A stretch of 54,953 bases of DNA from Loki-b32 sp048941605 (GCA_048941605.1 JBHLNL010000007.1:1-54953); one strand, 5' to 3'. Counted from the first letter of the stretch, positions 35,462 through 44,577 are shown. Notes: generated from the letters alone by a model not told the origin. Translations and numbers: made by a program.

Positions 35462-37046
35462 TTTTTCTAAAAGAATCAATATTTATATCTTGAAAACAAG
35501 AATCTATTGATTCAATTTCTTCTAATTCTCTTAGAGAAATACGATTTTTATCCTTTGAATTCTTAGCAGCCCATATTAATTTATTAAATCGCTGGTGATG
35601 ATGATGAAACCGTTGATTGGCATATTCTTTTGCTTGTTTTGTGTAAAGAAGAAAAGGCCAATCACTCCCTTCCATCAATAAAAGTTCTCGTGCAGTTTGT
35701 TGTAATATTCTTTTCCCCCATTTATTTGGATTTAAATTTTGTTCCAGAACATTTTCAAATTCCTTGATTGATCCATTGATATATGGCCAAATCCAACCAT
35801 GTTCAGGATTTCTCCAAACTTGAAAATGTCCACCTTCACCCCAACTACTCTCACGCATTCTAATTATTGAAAAGTTATCTTTAAATTTAGATATATAGTC
35901 TGAAATGGTGATCATTTTTAGATCTTCAAGATTGTCCATTATTTCAAATATTCTCTTTAGCCATACAATTCCCTCCATCCACCAATGACCATAAAGCTCA
36001 AAATCATAGGGTGAGATGACAATTCCTCTTTTATCAAATTTTTTTGAGAATTGAACTAACTCTTCAGATACTAAGGAGATAAAGTGATTAGCATGATTTT
36101 CAACAATTTCTCTAGCCTTATCAATATTATAAAATTGTTTTTCTCCTTTTCCTAAATCTTTATTAGTGATTCTCCAATATTGTAATCCTGATTCATGATC
36201 TTTTCTGTGAAATTCTCTATAGTATTCATTTCCCGGATATCCTATTTCTGCATCCCATACTTGTCTACTTGTCATTTTATTTCTACCAAATACAGAGACT
36301 CCTGTTTCTAAAAGATATCCATAATTTGTGGTTAATCCGAGATTATTCTTTTGCTCCAATAACTCAGCATCTAATATTCCATGAGAATCTACGAAGAAAT
36401 ATTCAATACCTGAATTATTTAACCAATAATCTATACTCTCTCTCATTTGACCATTTTTATATTGTTTTGGTCTATAAGCACATTCAGGAAGCCAAATACC
36501 CTTAGGTTCTTTGTTAAAATATTTTTTGTGAGTATCAACAGCTATCTGAATTTGTGAAAAAATCCCAGAATCATTTTGCATTAATGGTAAAAAACCGTGT
36601 GTTGCTCCACATGTTATTAACTCAATCATTCCTTCATTTTGAAGCCATTTAAAGCTTCCTAAGATATCTCTATAATAATTATGATAAAAAGAATTTAATA
36701 CATACTCAAAATTCTTTAGATAATATTCAGCAATGTGCTTTCTTTCTTGGTGATTTTCAAATCGTTGTATCTCGTTTTTAGTCCTTGAGATTAAATTCTC
36801 CATATATTCTGTAAATCTCTGTTTCATATATTCATCTGCTAACTGTTCCGCCAATATTGGTGTAATATTAATAGTGATAGCTGTTTTTATTCCATGCTCT
36901 TTTAATTCTCTTAATATATTTAACATAGGAATGTAAGTCTCATTCATAGCCTCCATGAGCCATTCCTCTCCAGCAGGCCACACACCAGACTTTTTACACC
37001 ATGGAATATGTCCGTGTAAAACTAAGCCAAAATAACCAAGAGTCAT
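35451..37046 (-). CDS. GH57 family 1,4-alpha-glucan branching enzyme
   Basis: A 531-aa glycoside hydrolase family 57 protein close in length to the AmyC/branching enzyme subgroup. It opens with YFGLVLHGHIPW; the catalytic nucleophile is expected in GIWLPECAYRP, and the acid in SPYDFELYGHWW. A C-terminal helical region includes AKEYANQRFHHHHQRF. It would introduce alpha-1,6 branches in a glycogen-like store or act on related glucans. It stands alone and is convergent with pdaD. Confidence 0.87.
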   Translation of the reverse strand: MTLGYFGLVLHGHIPWCKKSGVWPAGEEWLMEAMNETYIPMLNILRELKEHGIKTAITINITPILAEQLADEYMKQRFTEYMENLISRTKNEIQRFENHQERKHIAEYYLKNFEYVLNSFYHNYYRDILGSFKWLQNEGMIELITCGATHGFLPLMQNDSGIFSQIQIAVDTHKKYFNKEPKGIWLPECAYRPKQYKNGQMRESIDYWLNNSGIEYFFVDSHGILDAELLEQKNNLGLTTNYGYLLETGVSVFGRNKMTSRQVWDAEIGYPGNEYYREFHRKDHESGLQYWRITNKDLGKGEKQFYNIDKAREIVENHANHFISLVSEELVQFSKKFDKRGIVISPYDFELYGHWWMEGIVWLKRIFEIMDNLEDLKMITISDYISKFKDNFSIIRMRESSWGEGGHFQVWRNPEHGWIWPYINGSIKEFENVLEQNLNPNKWGKRILQQTARELLLMEGSDWPFLLYTKQAKEYANQRFHHHHQRFNKLIWAAKNSKDKNRISLRELEEIESIDSCFQDINIDSFRKIKG

Positions 37047-37123
37047 TTACAAGAAAATTGATGATTTATTTATAATTTAGTCTTATATGATTATTATATT
37101 CTAACAATTTCGTGATTAAAATC

Positions 37124-38290
37124 ATGAGTATAAAATTAAAAGCTATTACAAGCCCCCCTAGCAGTGAAGAGTTATCAAATCGTTTAGAAAAAGTCAGAGA
37201 TTTAATGAAAGAGCAAGATTTGGATTATTACGTTTCATTTAATCCAGTAAATATCTACTATTTAACAAATTTTGCTTTTTATGTCCATGAACGCCCTTTT
37301 TTATTAATTATAGGAAAAGAAGGATTACCAAAGATGTTAATTCCAAAATTAGAGAAAGGACATTTTACATCTAGATCTCGAGTTAAACTTGAATTTATTA
37401 TATATAATGAATTTCCTGCCAAAATTAATGAAAATTGGTATGATTATTACCGGAAGCAAATCAAATCAGATGGTAATGTGGGTATTGAGTCAGAATTACC
37501 TATAGGAATTGCTAATAAAACACCTGGAAAAAAGATTGTTTCAGATATAATTGATGAAGTTCGAATAATTAAAACTGATTATGAAATAGGGCGAATGTAT
37601 CATGCTTGCAGAGTAGTTAATAAAGGTCATAAGGTCTTGTTAAAGAAATGTCGACCAAAAGTTCTTGAGTTCGCGTTATATAAAGAAGTTACTGATGCTA
37701 TGACTTCCAAAATAGTTCAAGATATTCCTAACGCTAATTTCAGGGCCACAGAAACCACTGGAGCTGTCTGGCCTCCTTCAATTTCACATGATCCTCACTT
37801 AGTACCACACATTTTTTGTGAAATGGAAGTGGGAGGTCCACATGTATCAATAGTCTCTGCTCAAGTAGATGGATATGGGGTTGAAGTAGAGAGGACTTTT
37901 TTTCTTGGAGAAGTACCTAAAAATGCTTTAAACCCTTTTGAAGTAATGTTTGAAGCAAGAGCAATAGCATATGATATGTTAAAACCAGGCATAATTATGA
38001 GTAATGTGGACAAATCAGTTAAGAAATTTATCTCAGAGAAAGGATTTAGTGATTATATTATACATCGCACTGGTCATGGGTTAGGCATCACTGGACATGA
38101 GGCGCCATTCTTAGCTGAGGGATATAATAAACCATTAGAAAAAAATATGGTGATTAGTGTTGAACCAGGTATTTATATTCCAGGGGTAGGCGGATTTCGT
38201 CATTCAGATACCGTGTTAATAACTGAAGAGGGATATCAAAAATTAACTAAAGCTCCAGAAACATTAGATGAGCTAACAATATCATTATAA
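37124..38290 (+). CDS. M24 (pita-bread fold) protein lacking the metal-binding set
   Basis: About 388 aa from the ATG at 37124 (an in-frame GTG at 37112 would add four residues). The N-terminal creatinase-like domain (about 1-140) is followed by a pita-bread domain with HRTGHGLGITGHEAP and SVEPGIYIPGVGGFRHSD. Metallopeptidases of this family use Asp, Asp, His, Glu, Glu. Here the first Asp is replaced by a hydrophobic residue (VSIVSAQVDGYG), the second becomes Glu (GVEVERTF) and the last Glu becomes Ser (FRHSDTVL). So it is probably a metal-free enzyme such as a creatinase-like hydrolase and not a proline dipeptidase. Confidence 0.75.
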   Translation: MSIKLKAITSPPSSEELSNRLEKVRDLMKEQDLDYYVSFNPVNIYYLTNFAFYVHERPFLLIIGKEGLPKMLIPKLEKGHFTSRSRVKLEFIIYNEFPAKINENWYDYYRKQIKSDGNVGIESELPIGIANKTPGKKIVSDIIDEVRIIKTDYEIGRMYHACRVVNKGHKVLLKKCRPKVLEFALYKEVTDAMTSKIVQDIPNANFRATETTGAVWPPSISHDPHLVPHIFCEMEVGGPHVSIVSAQVDGYGVEVERTFFLGEVPKNALNPFEVMFEARAIAYDMLKPGIIMSNVDKSVKKFISEKGFSDYIIHRTGHGLGITGHEAPFLAEGYNKPLEKNMVISVEPGIYIPGVGGFRHSDTVLITEEGYQKLTKAPETLDELTISL

Positions 38291-38305
38291 AAATTAACTA
38301 TACAA

Positions 38306-38821
38306 TTATATTTTTCTTACAATTTTATTAAAGGGTTTCCTAGGTTTAGGATCTGGAATGGAGCCTTTAATATAGCCGAAGGGGAGAACAGTTAAAAGGT
38401 AATCGTTTTCACTTAATCCTAATAGCACCTTTACTTTGCCTCTATTCATTGTTCCAATCCAACATGATCCAATTCCTAAAGACCAAGCCATTAAAATCAT
38501 ATTCATTGAAACTAACGAAGTATCAATCACATACCATTTTGGACTTATTTTAGTTTTACCAACAATTGCTATTACAACAGGAGCCTCCTTAATGAATTTG
38601 CCATAAAATGCATTTCTCGAAATTTTTTCTACGATTTCTTTATTTTTTATGACAATAAACTCCCATGGTTGACGATGGGAAGCGCTAGGTGTCCACCTTC
38701 CTGCTTCTAATATCATTTCAATATCCTTTTCCGGTAAAGAAGTGTTTTGAAAAGATCTAATACTTCTTCTCCCTTTAAGGAATTCAAGAAAAACTTGTGG
38801 TTCAATCATTTTTGAAATCAT
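38306..38821 (-). CDS. nitroreductase-family FMN oxidoreductase
   Basis: A 171-aa protein of the nitroreductase fold, normal for the short archaeal type. Marks: GRRSIRSFQNTSLPE, WTPSASHRQPWEF (FMN contact) and the central helix MAWSLGIGSCWIGTM. It would bind FMN as a homodimer and reduce a small electron acceptor with NAD(P)H; the native substrate is unknown. It converges with the M24 gene, with a gap of 15 bases. Confidence 0.85.
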   Translation of the reverse strand: MISKMIEPQVFLEFLKGRRSIRSFQNTSLPEKDIEMILEAGRWTPSASHRQPWEFIVIKNKEIVEKISRNAFYGKFIKEAPVVIAIVGKTKISPKWYVIDTSLVSMNMILMAWSLGIGSCWIGTMNRGKVKVLLGLSENDYLLTVLPFGYIKGSIPDPKPRKPFNKIVRKI

Positions 38822-38911
38822 TTTGATTATTATTCAATATAACCTAATCTAAAAATTATTAAAAATGCTATTTAAATTTCATTTAAAATATAAATTTAAA
38901 TTCTAATATTT

Positions 38912-39334
38912 TTAGTTAATTATTGAGTATTCTAATTCACCTAAATAATAAGATACTAATTTAATTGTCTTCCTAAACTTATCTAAAGCATCATGATGAG
39001 AAGTAGTGAGAGGAAAAATAGCTATTAATTTTTTGCCTTGATTAATAGTTTTTATTAAAAGAAAAAAGCCCTCATCTTCTCTATTATTGATCTCAGAACA
39101 AAAAATTGTTTGAGTTTTTGTCTGATAATCTACAAGTATGTTAAAATCTTCTGAGATTAATTTAATAACATTATATAATTTCATAAGTTCAATATTATAA
39201 GTTTTTGAGATAGAATCTCTACTTTTGGAGAATATTTCATTATCATATTCATCAATTAAAACACAGGAGATCGCATCAGTTTGTTTAAATAATAAATCAA
39301 AAAATACTGTAATTTCTTTTTTAAAACTAGTTAT
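38912..39334 (-). CDS. roadblock/longin-like protein without a canonical start
   Basis: From the first ordinary start (ATG at 39184) only 90 residues remain, but the same frame is open back to a TAA at 39358-39356 and encodes a plausible domain N-terminus: TSFKKEITVFFDLLF, then DAISCVLIDEYDNEIFS. With it the protein is about 140 aa and has the strand-helix-strands-helix order of roadblock/longin proteins (GFFLLIKTI, KKLIAIFPL, then a C-terminal helix). No ATG, GTG or TTG is in this frame before residue 50. An in-frame ATA at 39334 (reading ATA ACT AGT TTT) is a candidate start, as is ATT two codons before. Alternatives are a pseudogene or base error. Family assignment is moderate. Confidence 0.5.
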   Translation of the reverse strand: MTSFKKEITVFFDLLFKQTDAISCVLIDEYDNEIFSKSRDSISKTYNIELMKLYNVIKLISEDFNILVDYQTKTQTIFCSEINNREDEGFFLLIKTINQGKKLIAIFPLTTSHHDALDKFRKTIKLVSYYLGELEYSIIN

Positions 39335-39494
39335 ATTAATCTTATTGCACCAAATTTATGGTTCTTCCGTTAACTTACAAAATAGAAATATTTTTATAAA
39401 GAGTTAAGGTATATTTTTTCCCAATTACGAAATTACTCCAAATTATTCAGAGAATAAAACAATGATGTTTCTTATTAAATAAAAATAGGTTAGG

Positions 39495-40745
39495 TCATTT
39501 TTGATTGAAATAATCTGCATCTAGGTTTGGAAAGATTTTCTTCTTTCTTCCTTCTTTTTCAAAATGAACCAAACCAAGTTCTTCTAATTTATTTATATGA
39601 TATAAAATCGTCTTATGATCAACTTTAAGTTTTTTCGTAATTATGTTATTCCAAATTCCTGGATCTTTTTCTATTATTTCTAAGATTTCTAAGGTTAATT
39701 TACTTTTTTGTAAGGCCAAATCGACATTGGAAATTGGATTTTTTTGATAATAGGGAAAATACGCAAGAATATTTCCAATTCTCTTCTTACCTATTACTTT
39801 ATATGTTAATAATATATCTAAATGCCATACCAAGTTTCCTGCTGCTAATCCAGTTTTCCGTAATAACTCATTAAAATGGATACCAGGTTCGTCTAGAATT
39901 AAATCTATTATTTTATTTCTATTATCATTCTCTAACACATCATCTAATGATAATCTGTGAGCTCCTTTCTCAATTGGCACTGTTCTTGTTCTTAGATATT
40001 GAAAATAATCTTTTTTTGATATTAAAACTACTAAAGAAATAATTCCAATTGCTATAAATGAAATCAAGACTGCTAACCAAACCCAGTCTTCCTGAATAAT
40101 ACCTATTTCAAAAATGGTAATGTAGTATTCAGTATCTTGTTGTAGATTTGTAAGATAACTTTCTAAATATTCTTCAGAACTAGTTTCATTAATAAGTTCG
40201 ATTGTATCAACTAACTCCCATGAATCCTGACCAGATTCATATATTGCCAAAGAAAATGAAGATTCTGGATTTAAACCATAATATTGTAATTTTTTATATT
40301 GGAATGTCATATTTTCAATTGATATATTCGATATTATCCGATAAATACAGTCGTATCTATACTGATATCTAAAATTACCTCTTTTAGGTTCTTGTGGAGC
40401 CTGGATCACCCCAAAGTTTTGTAAATTCGATTTAGTTGATACATTTAGTGAAATTGGATTAGAATTATTAATTATAAAGAAAGTTTGACGATTTTCAATA
40501 TTATTTTCATATTCAATTGATAGATCGATTAGAACATCCGAAGAAATTTGAAAAGTAAGACTATTATTAAAATGATATGATACTTTTTCATTAGGGTGAA
40601 CTCTATCTTGCGTTGAAAAACCCGTGATAGTCTTTGTACGAGCATTCCCTATTATTAGAAAGAAATTAAATCCAAGGAAAATTATTAAGACGATTAGAGC
40701 ACTATACCTATAGTTTTTCCTTTTAAGACCTCCAAAATTATGCAA
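39495..40745 (-). CDS. membrane-anchored sensor with two C-terminal winged helices
   Basis: A 416-aa protein. Residues 17-35 are a membrane or signal-anchor helix; residues 40-225 look like an extracellular beta-rich domain with several potential N-glycosylation sites; a second membrane helix follows at about 230-252 (WVWLAVLISFIAIGIISLVVL). The cytoplasmic part holds two winged helices, residues about 275-335 (HFNELLRKTGLAAGNLVWHL) and 345-410 (WNNIITKKLKVDHKTILYHI). It reads as a one-component membrane regulator. The surface-protein gene directly upstream on the same strand (65 bases) is a likely partner or target. Confidence 0.8.
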   Translation of the reverse strand: MHNFGGLKRKNYRYSALIVLIIFLGFNFFLIIGNARTKTITGFSTQDRVHPNEKVSYHFNNSLTFQISSDVLIDLSIEYENNIENRQTFFIINNSNPISLNVSTKSNLQNFGVIQAPQEPKRGNFRYQYRYDCIYRIISNISIENMTFQYKKLQYYGLNPESSFSLAIYESGQDSWELVDTIELINETSSEEYLESYLTNLQQDTEYYITIFEIGIIQEDWVWLAVLISFIAIGIISLVVLISKKDYFQYLRTRTVPIEKGAHRLSLDDVLENDNRNKIIDLILDEPGIHFNELLRKTGLAAGNLVWHLDILLTYKVIGKKRIGNILAYFPYYQKNPISNVDLALQKSKLTLEILEIIEKDPGIWNNIITKKLKVDHKTILYHINKLEELGLVHFEKEGRKKKIFPNLDADYFNQK

Positions 40746-40809
40746 GTGTATTCTTTCCTATATTTTTATTTTTATATAATAATTATAAAAAAAAAATTTT
40801 TGTAAACTT

Positions 40810-41490
40810 TTACTTTCTTTTCCTAATAATTAACACTGTAATCAGAGCAATAATTCCTATAATTCCTCCAATGCCTACCACAATTAAAAGTGTATTATCC
40901 GGTTGTGGAATCAATATTGTCCAAGTAGAAAATTCGCTTGTTTCAGTAACTAAATAGTTATCCTGTATTGTTGTTTGGACAGTTTCCCATGCTCTAGTCT
41001 GTTCATTATATCGAGCCCATTGTCCATTTTGATTTCGGTTGTTAGCTTGAATTTTGAGTTTTGCATCACATGTACCATTGCATTTTAATTGTACACAAAA
41101 TCCTTCTTCGTATAAATATCTGTGTCTGTTTCTTAATCTGTATGTGAATCCTTTCATTAATCCAAGTTGTACTTGTTCTTCTGTGCAAGTCATATTCATT
41201 AATAAAGGCCCTGAACCATTTACTTCAATAACAAAATTTTTTGAACCAATTTTTGATGCCTCGCAATTAATAATTCCTTCAAGGTCTACATTAGTAATGA
41301 ATGTTAAACGAGTTTGTGCCATAAATCTGAACATTACTTGATTATTGGCTTCAACTTGGTACTGATAAGGAGCTTCGTCGTTTACATTAATTTCAGTTGG
41401 TTCAACTGCTAGAACACTAGTAACATTGAAGATTGAAAATAGCATTAGGAAAGCAAACGCTCCAAGTGTTATTTTGCTTATTTTTCTCAT
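40810..41490 (-). CDS. secreted or surface protein with C-terminal membrane anchor
   Basis: A 226-aa protein with a signal peptide at residues 1-29 (KITLGAFAFLMLFSIFNVTS, then VLAVEP), a 165-residue external domain with five cysteines and several NxS/T sites, and a C-terminal helix (LLIVVGIGGIIGIIALITVLIIRKRK), giving a type I topology with a short basic cytoplasmic tail. The external region reads FSTWTILIP just before the helix, a pattern common in archaeal surface proteins. Function unknown. It forms a pair with the membrane winged-helix protein. Confidence 0.75.
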   Translation of the reverse strand: MRKISKITLGAFAFLMLFSIFNVTSVLAVEPTEINVNDEAPYQYQVEANNQVMFRFMAQTRLTFITNVDLEGIINCEASKIGSKNFVIEVNGSGPLLMNMTCTEEQVQLGLMKGFTYRLRNRHRYLYEEGFCVQLKCNGTCDAKLKIQANNRNQNGQWARYNEQTRAWETVQTTIQDNYLVTETSEFSTWTILIPQPDNTLLIVVGIGGIIGIIALITVLIIRKRK

Positions 41491-41805
41491 TTTTTATTAA
41501 ATCTCCTAATTTATTCTATTTAGTAAAAAGGAAGTTGGTAATAAAAGGATTAAGGAATAATTCTCCACAATTAAACTAAATAGAAGTATTACAAATAAGT
41601 AAATTGAGAAATATTATATTTTTTTTAAGAATAAGACACCTTCTTAAATCAATCCTATTTAAATGAAAAAGATATGTCAACCTTAAGTTTAATTATAATG
41701 ATTTTGAAAATATTATTAAAGATTTTCAAATTAAAATATTTATATCGAATTCATCTTAAATCTAATATAATTTGAATTCTAATTCATACTAATGGAGAAA
41801 AATTT
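41491..41805. other. 315-base divergent gap
   Basis: AT-rich with no supported gene. It separates the minus-strand surface protein from the plus-strand TrmB/coiled-coil gene. GGAG at 41794-41797 lies eight bases before the ATG at 41806 and may be its ribosome-binding site. No repeats seen. Confidence 0.4.
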
Positions 41806-44061
41806 ATGTCATTAAAAGATTTCACTAAAGAAGTATTCACTCGATATGGATTTACTGAAGATCATATCAACGTCTATTTAGTGTATTTAAGAGTTCCCAG
41901 AGCTACCACTTCCGAAGTTTATATGACTTTAGTGGACGAACATGAAGATTTACAGTATGAAACTGTAATAGAGGTTACTAATTGGTTAGTTGAGAAAGGT
42001 TTCCTTAAGAGAATTGAAGGTATTGTTGATAGATATGTTCCGCTCCAACCATATTTTGAATTATTTACCACTGAATCTGAGAATTTTCGAAATGAAATTG
42101 CCAAAATTAAAGACAATATCTTAGCTGATCAATCTGATCGATTTGAAAAGCTAGAAGCAATTCAAGATAAAAGTATAGGTGAAGTAGAAAAAGCTGTTGA
42201 CACCCAAATCAAATCTTTTTTTGAAGATTCAGATTCAAAAAATAAAACTAAACGGAACCGAATTGATAGTGCTACAAATCGCTTTACTGAAACTACAAAG
42301 GCGTTAGAAAGCAATATCCATGATATAATGGATTCCTTAAATTCAAATTTAAAAAACATATCAGAAACAAGCGTTAGTAAAAATGAATCTGAAATTACTA
42401 CTACAAAGGATAATTTAACAAGTTTAGTTTCTAATTTATTAAGCGACTTTTCAGCTAGAGTGGAAAATTTAGACAAAGAGTTAAAAATTGAGCTGGATGA
42501 ACATGTAGAAAGACATAAAAACACAGCAAACCAGCTTAAACCCAAAATGGAACAAATTCTTGAGAAATACTTAGAACGGATGGATAAAGTTGTCACTGAT
42601 CTAAAAGCCAAAATTTCGAATTTGTTAAAAGAACACATTACTCATGTAAAGAATACTACAGATACACTCCAAGTGAAATTAAAAGCTATAGTCGATGAGA
42701 GACATCGAATATTAACAGATCAGACAAATGATTTTAAAAGTATGACATTAACTTTAATCGATAATTTACTTGAACACGCAAATAGATTTACAGATTTTTC
42801 AGAAGATATGGCAAAGAAAGGATTTTTCTGGATGGGTAAAAAGAAGAAATATAAAGCAAGACATGAAACTACAATACAAAATATACTAAAATATAGTGAA
42901 CCAATGAAACCTGATTTTACTTCCACATGTGATACTTATGTAGCCGACACTCGAGGAACTACAGATAATATCAAATCTGATTTAACTGATATTATGACTA
43001 ATGAAAATGATGGATTAGCTACAGAAACTAATGATCTTGATTATAGGGCTCAAGAAACCATAGCAGCTCAATTAGAAACCCTTGCAACTGATTTAGCTGG
43101 AGAAGTAGATGATACTTTACAAACTGGTATAAAAGATTGTTCTGATACAAGAATAAAACTAAAAGACTCCCTAGAACGCTCATTAAATCAACACCATAAT
43201 CAATATGATACTGCTATAAATAGTCATAAAGAAAATTCACTAAAACATTATACTGATTTTGACTTAGAAATTAAAAGAATAAACGCAGATTGGACAAGAG
43301 ATGTCAATGCAAACTTTGATAATGGCAAAAGAGATTGTTTAGAGAAAATTGACAGTGAAATTAGACTATGGAATGCTGAAGCAAAAGATATGGATACTAA
43401 TTTAACCGACATGTTAGCAGATCATAAATCCAAATATGAACAAAATGCAAAAACTCTTCAAAATAGTCTATCAAATACTACAAGAGATACAATTCAAAAT
43501 GTTAAAGATGCTATTGCGGACTTTACTTTACAATTTATGAATTCTATTGATGATTCAACTGAATTAGCTGAAAATAATGAAAGTAAATTAACTGATATTC
43601 ATAATGCTGCTAGTGCAATTCCAGAAATATCTAAGGTTACAACATGGCCTGTTGTTGGAAAAGACGCGATGGTTGCTGCTATTAAAGACGCAGTTTATCG
43701 CGTAAAATCTTCAATCATAATTGTAACTCCATACGTCGTTCCTGATATTTTACAAGTTGTTTCTGAATATGCGTTCCAGAAAAAGGCTGTAAGATTTATG
43801 TTAACATCACATTGGGATTTGCAGCAATACAGTGGAATTATAGGAAAAATGAAGCAATTAGGAAACATCCAATTTAGACAGTTGCAAACTGCAGGCGAAT
43901 TTTTTGCTGTTACTCGGGATGCTGAAGAAGTAATACTTGCTCCTGCTACCACAAAAGAATCAGAAATGATTGCTGTAGTTTCCAATCAAGAAGGGTATTC
44001 CAAGCTGTACAGTCAATTTATAGGTCCTATATTTCAAGCAAACTCAAGGCCGATTAAGTAA
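41806..44061 (+). CDS. TrmB-type winged helix, long coiled coil and PLD-like C-terminal domain
   Basis: A 751-aa protein with three parts. Residues 1-90 are a winged helix like TrmB family regulators (GFTEDHINVYLVYLRVPRATTS ... VTNWLVEKGFLKRI, here given in two pieces). Residues about 95-600 are continuous coiled coil, Thr/Asp/Lys/Asn-rich with repeated LxxNLxD-type units. Residues about 615-751 resemble the phospholipase-D-like effector domain of TrmB proteins (AIKDAVYRVKSSIIIVTPYV, VRFMLTSHWD). TrmB regulators have a short coil between the two; here a 500-residue rod replaces it, so the two ends may sit some 70 nm apart if extended. A structural DNA-tethering role is possible; it is not a standard sugar regulator. 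Confidence 0.78.
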   Translation: MSLKDFTKEVFTRYGFTEDHINVYLVYLRVPRATTSEVYMTLVDEHEDLQYETVIEVTNWLVEKGFLKRIEGIVDRYVPLQPYFELFTTESENFRNEIAKIKDNILADQSDRFEKLEAIQDKSIGEVEKAVDTQIKSFFEDSDSKNKTKRNRIDSATNRFTETTKALESNIHDIMDSLNSNLKNISETSVSKNESEITTTKDNLTSLVSNLLSDFSARVENLDKELKIELDEHVERHKNTANQLKPKMEQILEKYLERMDKVVTDLKAKISNLLKEHITHVKNTTDTLQVKLKAIVDERHRILTDQTNDFKSMTLTLIDNLLEHANRFTDFSEDMAKKGFFWMGKKKKYKARHETTIQNILKYSEPMKPDFTSTCDTYVADTRGTTDNIKSDLTDIMTNENDGLATETNDLDYRAQETIAAQLETLATDLAGEVDDTLQTGIKDCSDTRIKLKDSLERSLNQHHNQYDTAINSHKENSLKHYTDFDLEIKRINADWTRDVNANFDNGKRDCLEKIDSEIRLWNAEAKDMDTNLTDMLADHKSKYEQNAKTLQNSLSNTTRDTIQNVKDAIADFTLQFMNSIDDSTELAENNESKLTDIHNAASAIPEISKVTTWPVVGKDAMVAAIKDAVYRVKSSIIIVTPYVVPDILQVVSEYAFQKKAVRFMLTSHWDLQQYSGIIGKMKQLGNIQFRQLQTAGEFFAVTRDAEEVILAPATTKESEMIAVVSNQEGYSKLYSQFIGPIFQANSRPIK

Positions 44062-44100
44062 TTCTGGCAGAGGAGATTTATCAAATACCGAGAATGGTAA

Positions 44101-44126
44101 TTTTTTTTATTAATTTTTTTCTTTTT
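44101..44126 (+). terminator. T-rich terminator after the TrmB/coiled-coil gene
   Basis: Runs of eight, seven and five T within 26 bases, 40 bases after the stop. It overlaps the 3' part of the CoA-transferase relic on the other strand. Confidence 0.4.
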
Positions 44127-44184
44127 AAAAAATTTTGTTCAAGCTGGTTACGGAAGTTAGCATGGGTAATATTTATTAAGTGTG
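44113..44184 (-). pseudogene. relic of a CoA-transferase C-terminus
   Basis: Read on the minus strand it encodes HLINITHANFRNQLEQNFLK, close to the C-terminal LINIAHPNFRAQLEKEFFK of the intact CoA-transferase that ends at 44759. About 34 of 42 bases match (44140-44181 against 44784-44825, 81%). It begins one codon after the stop of the roadblock gene and in the same frame. No other part of a second transferase is seen upstream, where the roadblock gene sits. This is the tail of a lost paralogue. Confidence 0.7.
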
Positions 44185-44577
44185 TTATTCAACGTATGCA
44201 ATATCTTTCATTTTTGGAGGTTTCTGGTCAAAATATCGGGTTAGATCTCCTATGCTAGTTTCTTTTTTAAGTAAAGTGCAGAGGATTGCCTTCATATCCA
44301 TCTTTGGTAATGAGATCTTTGATATTTTAATAAATCCATAAGTTCCTTCTATAAGAATTCGTTTGAAACCACCACGAGTAAGCTCTTTTACTCCATGTTT
44401 CGACATACTTACTATTGCTGCACATATTGCACTTATTAATTCATAGTTTGTATCCTCTGGAAGAGTAGAGCATATCGGAAGCCCTTGGATACTTACAACT
44501 GCTAAACCTTGAATATCTGGATTTTCCCCTTCTATTCTTCTTAAGAGATCAATGAGCTCTCTATTATTTTCACTCAG
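44185..44577 (-). CDS. roadblock/LC7-type protein without a canonical start
   Basis: The first ATG in frame (44406) leaves only 73 residues, but the frame is open from 44598 and encodes a complete roadblock/LC7 N-terminus: SENNRELIDLLRRIEG, then NPDIQGLAVVSIQGLPICS. The full domain continues through ELISAICAAIVSMSKHG, RILIEGTYGFIKIS, and a C-terminal amphipathic part ending AYVE. No ATG, GTG or TTG precedes residue 60. A CTG at 44577 gives about 130 aa and the natural beginning (M)SENNRELI; an in-frame ATC at 44595 is the other option. Roadblock proteins pair with small GTPases. Either a rare start is used or the gene has lost its start. Followed by the CoA-transferase relic. Confidence 0.65.
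   Translation of the reverse strand: MSENNRELIDLLRRIEGENPDIQGLAVVSIQGLPICSTLPEDTNYELISAICAAIVSMSKHGVKELTRGGFKRILIEGTYGFIKISKISLPKMDMKAILCTLLKKETSIGDLTRYFDQKPPKMKDIAYVE

Noticed and set aside
39225..39407. Plus-strand frame of 60 codons
   Set aside because: It is antisense to the extended roadblock-like frame at 38912-39355, which has the more protein-like translation.
42162..42638. Minus-strand frame of 158 codons inside the TrmB/coiled-coil gene
   Set aside because: It is the antisense shadow of a repetitive coiled-coil coding region; Ser/Phe/Leu-rich composition is the complement of Lys/Glu/Asn codons.
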